From Anagrus nilaparvatae (lineage: Eukaryota; Arthropoda; Insecta; Hymenoptera; Mymaridae): DNA of 64,000 nucleotides. Shown one piece after another: positions 56,480 through 64,000 of the stretch; positions within the stretch are counted from its first letter, which is position 1, and each line of letters starts with the position of its first letter. The translations under genes were made by a program, and so were the position numbers. Location: positions 3,286,001 through 3,350,000 of the forward strand of contig JAKSXM010000156.1 of the NCBI GenBank assembly GCA_022575985.1. Direction: 5' to 3'. Below the pieces are notes generated by a model. That model was not told the origin of the DNA. It did not search any database and was given only the letters and a program-made list of their open reading frames with translations.

Positions 56480-57752
56480 TTTTTTAATGTACTGATTTTT
56501 TCTAATATTTTTAACACTTTATAATTGTATTAGCTAATTTTTTGGAGAAGGGAAATATCAGTAAAATTTTGGATTCAAAACTGTACCTGCGGAACTGTGA
56601 AGCTTTTCGGGTACACCCAGAAACCAACCCGAAAAAAATACAAAACTTTTGGGGTGGATACCGGAAAATTTTGGTAACTAAGACCTAAAACGTTATCTAT
56701 TAAAAAAAACTGATCCAAAACGCGCATTTTTAAGGGTGAAAATTGCTGTTTTTCACTCGTTATAATCCTAGAGAAATCATTTTCCGTTTTTTTTTTAATT
56801 TTCGTTATTGCCCCATTATGAGAGATGGGGAGGGGGAGGTGATATTTTTACCGACCAAGGTCTGGATTTTTTTTCATGGAAACTATAGACACCTAAATGA
56901 ACATATTCAGCTAAAAAAAAGTGCACAAATCTATATAGTTAAATACAATCCGAGGCGTATGCCTTGAATGCCATACTACATATTATGAAGTAATACATAA
57001 ACAATCACTAATTATAATAATATCGATATATTATAAAATTAATTCACTTATAATGAACGCACCGATAGTTGTTTATGCTGTATTATGAGTACATAATTTT
57101 AATTTTGTATTTTAGCTTTGGTTGAATTTCGCAGTTTTTGGTTGAACCATGTTCAGAGAGGACTAGATTTATTATACCTAAACTCGGAAATATAAGATTG
57201 CTCTTAACAAATTTAATTATCTAATCTTTATTTTTTCGGAAAATTTTACGTATCTTTTCTCACATTCTTTAAATACAATGATATTTTTTTAATAAGTGTC
57301 ATTATAAGGTAGGTATATTATTTATTTTTTTTAAATAAAGAAAAATCCATATCATGTCTAAAGATGTAACATTTTCAATTTCCTGTTTAATAAAGTAAGT
57401 TACTGTAATAAAAACTTAACTTCATCATGATAGATAGAAATATTAACTTTTCGTCATTTTCACTTCGCTAGAGTTTACTTGCCTTTCAAATTCTTGTCTT
57501 TGCCAAACCCATTCTATGAGGGGTATTGCTTGTTTCCTCACTTTACCTGCAAATTTTTTTTCATCTGGCTTTCATTTTAAAGAACCAAAAATGTTAAAAA
57601 AACCACTTTTTGTGTTGAGGAATTTAGTTTAACAATCGTTAGAGACGTATTATTATGGCATTTACGGTTGCTAGACCACCTATGAAAAAGAAACGAAAAA
57701 ACGAAAAATGTAAAAGTCTGTTCTAAAGCTTCAGAAGCAATACTAACGCTAA
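56480..57752. other. Non-coding DNA, nothing recognised
   Basis: The frame 56743-56967 has no domain or splice context. Composition rises slightly near 56570-56640. No repeat boundary was recognised before the palindrome at 57753. Confidence 0.35.
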
Positions 57753-60649
57753 AGGGTAATTCCACAGCTAAATCCCAGGTTGGGCGGGACCAAGTCTTGA
57801 AAATTATTTTTTTATCTCTCACTCGAAAATATGTCCCAAAATTAGACGTCAGCTCAAATTTCAGCTATTTTCAATGATTTTTAAAGATTTTTCCTGAGTG
57901 GGGCATTTTAAATGTAAATTATAGTACTCAGCCATCTTTTTTTAAAAGTACCGTAAATTTCACAAAAAAACTCTAAAAAAAAAAAAAAAGTAGGTTTTCA
58001 ATCGGAAATTTTTCGGGGAATCCGAATTTTGAGTCAAATTTTATCCATTCTGTGTCGATTCGCAGCAAATTTCGAATTTGTTTTTTTATTCAACAGCGAT
58101 TTCTCAGCTCATAATGGAATAAAAAAAAATTTTTTTTTTTTTTAAAGTGTCAAAAAAAAATCAGAACTTTCATGTGGTGAATTCTCCCAGATGTGTTTTT
58201 CCAAATTTTAATTTAAATTGTATTTCTTTCAAATTCATATATTTTGAAAATACGTAAATTTGATAACACAGGCACACAAAAAAAAAGTCATGTAACAGAG
58301 GGTAGACTGCCTGGTAGGGGGGTTTTTGGTGGTGCTAAAATCGAATATGGCCATATAAATGCAATAAAACTACCCGATCCCCCCCTCCCAGCGCCCCCAT
58401 ATGCTTCCTAAAGGTGAGAAACATTTTTTCTTTTCGAAAAATGAAAATTGAACTATATACTCATGTTTTTTGGGATGCTGATACCAAAGATGGATATAAA
58501 AAATTTTTTCAACCAACGTTTGGCCCTTTAGATAGCCCCAGTGCCCCCATTCATATCCCCCCAAAGGTGTGAAAAATTTTTTCCAAACGGGTTAAAAATA
58601 TTTTTCTTAGGAAAATTAAAAGTCAAAGTGAATTCTTATATTTTTTGGGACGGTGAAATCAAAAATGAATATAAAAAATGCGTTTAACCAGTGCTTGGCC
58701 CTCTAGACCACCCCAGTGCCCCCATTCAAACCCGCAAATGGGTTAAAAATATTTTTATTAGAAAAATTAAAACTCAATGTGTATTCTTATGTTTTTTGAG
58801 ACTCTAAAAACAAACATGAATATAAAAAATGTTTTTAACTAATGCTTGGCCCTCTAGACCACCCCAGTGCCCCCACTTACCCTCCCCAAAGGGGTTAAAA
58901 ATATTTTTTTAGGAAAATTAAAATTCAATGTGTATTCTTATGTTTTTTGAGACGCTAAAGCCAAAGATGAGTATAAAAAAATTTTTTAACTAAAGCTTGG
59001 CCCTCTAAACAACGCTAATGATGGGTGAGGGGATGAATAGGGTCACTCTTAGTTAAAAATATTTTTTATATTAATCTTTGGTTTCGCCGTCCCAAAAAAT
59101 ATAAGAATACATTTTAACTTTTAATTTTCCTAAGAAAAATGTTTTTAACCCGTTTGGGGCGAGATGAATGGGGGCACTGGGGCTATCTAAAGGGCCAAAC
59201 GTTTGTTGAAAACATTTTTTATATCCATCTTTGGTATCAGCATCCTAAAAAACATGAGTATATAGTTCAATTTTCATTTTTCGAAAAGAAAAAATGTTTC
59301 TCACTTTTAGGGAGCATATGGGGGAGCTGGGGGGGGGATTGGGTAGTTTTATTGTATTTCTATTCATCCCCTCACTCATCATTAGGGTTGTTTAGAGGGC
59401 CAAGCTTTAGTTAAAACAATTTTTTATATTCATCTTTGGCTTTAGCGTCTCAAAAAACATAAGAATTTACATTGAATTTTAATTTTTCTAAAAAAATATT
59501 TTTAACCCCTTTGGGGAGGGTAAGTGGGGGCACTGGGGTGGTCTAGAGGGCCAAGCATTAGTTAAAAACATTTTTTATATTCATGTTTGTTTTTAGAGTC
59601 TCAAAAAACATAAGAATACACATTGAGTTTTAATTTTTCTAATAAAAATATTTTTAACCCATTTGCGGGTTTGAATGGGGGCACTGGGGTGGTCTAGAGG
59701 GCCAAGCATTGGTTAAACGCATTTTTTATATTCATTTTTGATTTCACCGTCCCAAAAAATATAAGAATTCACTTTGACTTTTAATTTTCCTAAGAAAAAT
59801 ATTTTTAACCCGTTTGGAAAAAATTTTTCACACCTTTAGGGGGATACGAATGGGGGCACTGGGGCTATCTAAAGGGCCAAACGTTGGTTGAAAAAATTTT
59901 TTATATCCATCTTTGGTATCAGCATCCCAAAAAACATGAGTATGTAGTTCAATTTTCATTTTTCGAAAAGAAAAAATGTTTCTCATCTTTAGGAAGCATA
60001 TGGGGGCGCTGGGAGGGGGGGATCGGGTAGTTTTATTGCATTTATATGGCCATATTCGATTTTAGCACCACCAAAAACCCCCCTACCAGGCAGTCTACCC
60101 TCTGTTACATGACTTTTTTTTTTGTGTGCCTGTGTTATCAAATTTACGTATTTTCAAAATATATGAATTTGAAAGAAATACAATTTAAATTAAAATTTGG
60201 AAAAACACATCTGGGAGAATTCACCACATGAAAGTTCTGATTTTTTTTTGACACTTTAAAAAAAAAAAAATTTTTTTTTATTCCATTATGAGCTGAGAAA
60301 TCGCTGTTAAATAAAAAAACAAATTCGAAATTTGCTGCGAATCGACACAGAATGGATAAAATTCGACTCAAAATTTGGATTCCCCGAAAAATTTCTGATC
60401 GAAAACCTACTTTTTTTTTTTTTTTTTAGAGTTTTTTTGTGAAATTTACGGTACTTTTAAAAAAAGATGGCTGAGTACTATAATTTACATTTAAAATGCC
60501 CCACTCAGGAAAAATCTTTAAAAATCATTGAAAATAGCTGAAATTTGAGCTGACGTCTAATTTTGGGACATATTTTCGAGTGAGAGATAAAAAAATAATT
60601 TTCAAGACTTGGTCCCGCCCAACCTGGGATTTAGCTGTGGAATTACCCT
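57753..60649. repeat. 2.9 kb palindrome containing family K tandem units
   Basis: The outer ends AGGGTAATTCCACAGCTAAA and its complement (TTTAGCTGTGGAATTACCCT) start a palindrome centred near 59201. At least 48 outer bases match perfectly, and a position 500 bases further in (58261 with 60140) is off by only one. Each arm holds the K family start (AACACAGGCACACAAAAAAA, CAGAGGGTAGAC, ATATGGCCATATAAATGC) and four units of about 150-175 bp with GATGAATATAAAAAATG, GGCCCTCTAGACCACCCCAG and TGCCCCCA. The centre contains further inverted K pieces. The open frames 58370-58564 (minus) and 59139-59414 (plus) are the same repeat read on mirrored strands. Confidence 0.88.
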
Positions 60650-60691
60650 AAAATGAAATTTTCGACTTAAAACTTACCGAAAACTTTTTTG

Positions 60692-60769
60692 GTTCCTCAA
60701 TGAGAATTTCGATTTTTGGGCACGTTTTGAGACCTCAGGAAGCTAAAAAACCGGTTTTTAAAAAAAGTC

Positions 60770-60808
<39 letters not shown>

Positions 60809-61792
60809 AATCGGTGATATTTCATAAACAATATGGAATTAAGACCTAAATTTTTTTTTTCAAAAAATCTCGAGATACTTTTTTTTTTTTAATTTGGATG
60901 TTATACCTCATTTATTTCCACGAAAGTAATTATATTTGAAAGTATGGTTTTTACTCTATATCTCGAATCTGATACTTAATTTTTTGAAAATTTTTTTCCC
61001 AAAATTTTTTTCACGAAAAAAAACATAAAACACTAATTTTTTTTTTCTTTTTGGACGTAGTACCTAATTTATTTCTATGAAAGTACTAGTTTTAGAAAGT
61101 TTGTTTATAGTCATTTTTTGGATCTGATACCGAATTTTTTCAAAAATTTTTTCTCAAAATTAAAGAAACAAAAAAATTAAAAAACCTGCAATATTTTTTT
61201 TTTTTTGGGGGTGTAATACCTCATTTAATTCCATGAAAGTACTAATATCTGAAAATATTGCAACCGGCGATGTTTCACAACCGTTATGAAATTAAGACCT
61301 AATTTTTTTTTCAAAAATTTTTTCACCAAAAAAGCTCTAGGTACTTTTTTTTTTTTAATTTGGATGTAATACCTCATTTGTTTCCACGAAAGTACTTATA
61401 TTTGAAAGTATGGTTTTTACTCTATATCTCGAATCTGATACTTAATTTTTTGAAAATTTTTTTCCCAAAATTTTTTTCACGAAAAAATACATAAAACACC
61501 AATTTTTTTTTTTTTTAGGATGTAGTACTTAATGTTTTTCTGCGAAAGTACGAATATTTAGAATTATCGTTTTTAAATGATTATTTCATGTGATACGTAA
61601 TTTTTCGATATTTTTTTTTTTCAAAATTTTTTCTCAAAATTAAAGAAACAAAAAAATTAAAAAACCTGCAATATTGGTTCCTCATAGAGGAACCTTTGTG
61701 ATAGGTGAAATTTTGATTTTCGATATTTTGGCATATAAGCACGTTTTGAGACCTCAGGAAGCTAAAAAACCGGTTTTTAAAAAAAGTCTGTA

Positions 61793-61823
<31 letters not shown>

Positions 61824-64000
61824 CGCACTGTAACCGGTGATATTTCACAGCCAATACGACATTAAGACCTAATTTTTTTTTCAAAATTTTTTTCACCAAA
61901 ATAGCTCGAGGTACTTTTTTTTTTTTTTAATTTGGATGTAATACCTCATTTATTTCCACGAAAGTACTTATATTTGAAAGTATGGTTTTTACTCGATATC
62001 TCGAATCTGATACTTAATTTTTTGAAAATTTTTTTCCCAAAATTTTTTTCATAAAAAAATAAAAAAACACCAATTTTTTTTTTTTCTTTGAACGTAGTAC
62101 ATAATTTGCTTCCATGGAAGTACTAGTTTTAAGAACCTCTATAAAAGTAATTTTTTGGACCTGATACGTAATTTTTTGAAAATTTTTTTCTCAAAATTTT
62201 TGCCGCCAAAAAATATAAAAAATGCCAATTTTTTTTTTTTTTTAGGATGTAGTACTTAATGTTTTTCTGCGAAAGTACGAATATTTAGAATTATCGTTTT
62301 TAAATGATTATTTCATGTGATACGTAATTTTTCGATATTTTTTTTTTTCAAAATTTTTTTAATAAAAAAATTAAAAAAATACAATATTTTTTTTTCTTTT
62401 TGGACGTAATACCTAATTTATTTCTAGGAAAGTTCTAATATCCAGAATCATCGTTTTTAAAGGATTTCTCCATTTGATATGTAATTTTTCGAAATTTTTT
62501 TTTTCAAAATTTTTTGTATAAAAAGATTAAAAAAACACAATAATTTTTTTTCTTTTTGGACGTAGTACTTAATTTATTTCTATGAAAGTACTAATATCTA
62601 GAATTATCGTTTTTAAAGGAATTCTCCATCAGATACGTAATTTTTGTAAATTTTTTTTTTCAAAATTTTTTGTATAAAGAAATTAAAAAAACACAATAAT
62701 TTTTTTTCTTTTTGGACTTAGTACTTAACTTATTTATATATGAAAGTACTAATATCCAGAATTATGGTTTTAAAGGATTTCTCTATCTGATATGTAATTT
62801 TTTTGAAATTTTTTTTTTTCAAAATTTTTTGTATAAAAAAATTAAAAAAACATAATAATTTTTTTTCTTTTTGGACTTAGTACTTAATTTATTTCTATGA
62901 AAGTACTAATATCTAGAATTATCGTTTTTAAAGGAATTCTCCATCTGATACGTAATTTTTGTAAATTTTTTTTTTCAAAATTTTTTGTATTAAGAAATTA
63001 AAAAAACACAATAATTTTTTTTCTTTTTGGACTTAGTACTTAATTTATTTCTATGAAAGTACTAATATCTAGAATTATCGTTTTTAAAGGAATTCTCCAT
63101 CTGATACGTAATTTTTGTAAATTTTTTTTTTCAAAATTTTTTGTATAAAGAAATTAAAAAAACACAATAATTTTTTTTCTTTTTGGATGTAGTACTTAAT
63201 TTATTTCTATGAAAGTACTAATATCTAGAATTATTGTTTTTAAAGGATTTTTTCCATCTGATACGTAATTTTTCAAATTTTTTTTTTGAATATTTTTCAT
63301 ATAAAAAAATTAAAAAAACATCATTTTTATTAGATAAAATCGAGATAAAATAGACCATTATAAATATTTTGCTATTGTTGATGAGGAACCATAGTGCCAA
63401 TCACTTGGCAGCGTTTTTTTTTTTTTTTTTTGGGGTGTAATACCTCATTTAATTCCATGAAAGTACTAATATCTGAAAATATTGCAACCGGCGATGTTTC
63501 ACAACCGTTATGAAATGAAGACCTAATTTTTTTTTCAAAAATTTTTTCACCAAAAAAGCTCTAGGTACTTTTTTTTTTTTTTTAATTTGGATGTAATACC
63601 TCATTTATTTCCACGAAAGTACTTATATTTAAAGGAATAGTTTTTACTCGATATCTCGAATCTGATACTTAATTTTTTGAAAAATTTTTTTCCTAAATTT
63701 TTTTTCACAAAAAAATACAAAAAACACCAAATTTTTTTTTCTTTTTGGATGTAGTACCTAATTTATTTCTATGAGATTTTAGACAGTTCGTTTATTGTAA
63801 TTTTTTGGATCTGATACCAAATTTTTCCAAAATTTATTTCTCAAAATTAAAAAAGTTTTTTTAAACTGCAATATTTTTTTTTTTTTTTGTGTAATACTTC
63901 ATTTAATTCCATGAAAGTACTATATTGAATAATTATTATCCAATGAATTACGTTAGATTTTATTTGAAAAAAATAGATTTAGTTAAATTCAATACATAAA
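60692..64000 (+). repeat. Satellite-like tandem array of about 155 bp units
   Basis: Roughly eighteen units occur, each with GGACGTAGTACTTAATTTA (or GGATGTAATACCTCATTTA), TTTCTATGAAAGTACTAATA, a TATCGTTTTTAAAGGA-type block, CATCTGATACGTAATTTTT, a T-run, TCAAAATTTTTTGTATAAA and a final T-run. Units between 62400 and 63300 are nearly identical at a 155-160 base period; flanking ones are more diverged. A longer period is overlaid: the block GGCACGTTTTGAGACCTCAG with AAGCTAAAAAACCGGTTTTT and a (TG)n run appears at about 60719-60805 and 61738-61822, and GAAAATATTGCAACCGGCGATG at about 61252 and 63473. No gene is present. The array continues past the window end. Confidence 0.9.
60771..60806 (+). 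repeat. (TG)n microsatellite inside the array
   Basis: An uninterrupted TG run follows GTCTGTATG in one long unit of the array; a shorter, TATG-interrupted counterpart is at about 61792-61822 after the same sequence. Confidence 0.9.

Noticed and set aside
56743..56967. 74-codon frame downstream of the peptide gene as a second gene
   Set aside because: No signal peptide, domain or promoter; it begins within unremarkable sequence and is likely chance.
58370..59414. Similar frames of 64 and 91 codons (and 46937-47164) as a conserved protein family
   Set aside because: They are readings of the same K repeat unit on opposite strands; other units break the frame, and poly-C-derived runs shift it.
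61674..61865. 63-codon frame as a gene
   Set aside because: It is inside the satellite array and runs through the TG microsatellite, which gives its Cys-Val repeats.

Overview
The window is AT-rich, intron-containing eukaryotic DNA from an arthropod, almost certainly an insect. Three observations support this. The last three coding exons of a Fringe glycosyltransferase gene lie on the + strand. A small secreted-peptide gene has a TATA box and a TCAGTT initiator at the insect spacing. Repeats fill most of the rest. Extreme AT richness together with decayed F-box/LRR-like and BTB fragments would suit an AT-rich parasitoid wasp (for example an aphidiine braconid), but that placement is inference only.

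Layout. 1-12156: probably intron or upstream DNA of fringe, with a 1.8 kb TIR transposon (5909-7710) and smaller repeats. 12157-16683: fringe 3' coding exons, one intron carrying a 396 bp hairpin MITE and the other a promoter/LTR-like patch. 18.3-33 kb: no host gene; a series of fold-back (palindromic) elements of 0.2 to 4.2 kb, plus several copies of a family (called Q here) ending in a motif around AACATGTTCCATGTT and carrying poly-C tracts. 34.3-36.5 kb: a dead non-LTR retrotransposon that has lost the centre of its reverse transcriptase. 37.9-42.1 kb: decayed protein-coding remnants, including an F-box/LRR-like pseudogene and a BTB fragment. 42.4-53.4 kb: hairpins, Q copies and nested repeats. 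53.4-56.5 kb: a complete two-exon gene for a 64-residue secreted peptide with six cysteines in a CSalpha/beta-like spacing; its intron is almost wholly two repeat insertions. 57.7-60.6 kb: a 2.9 kb palindrome built from tandem units. 60.7-64.0 kb: a satellite-like array of about 155 bp units running to the window edge.

Only two genes look functional (fringe, partial; the cysteine-rich peptide, complete) and no functional link between them is visible. The main unusual property is the density of long inverted repeats: at least twelve, covering very roughly a fifth of the window, in several families, some nested in others and some with arms lacking any net indel. Family letters H, K, P, Q and R are labels made for this window only.
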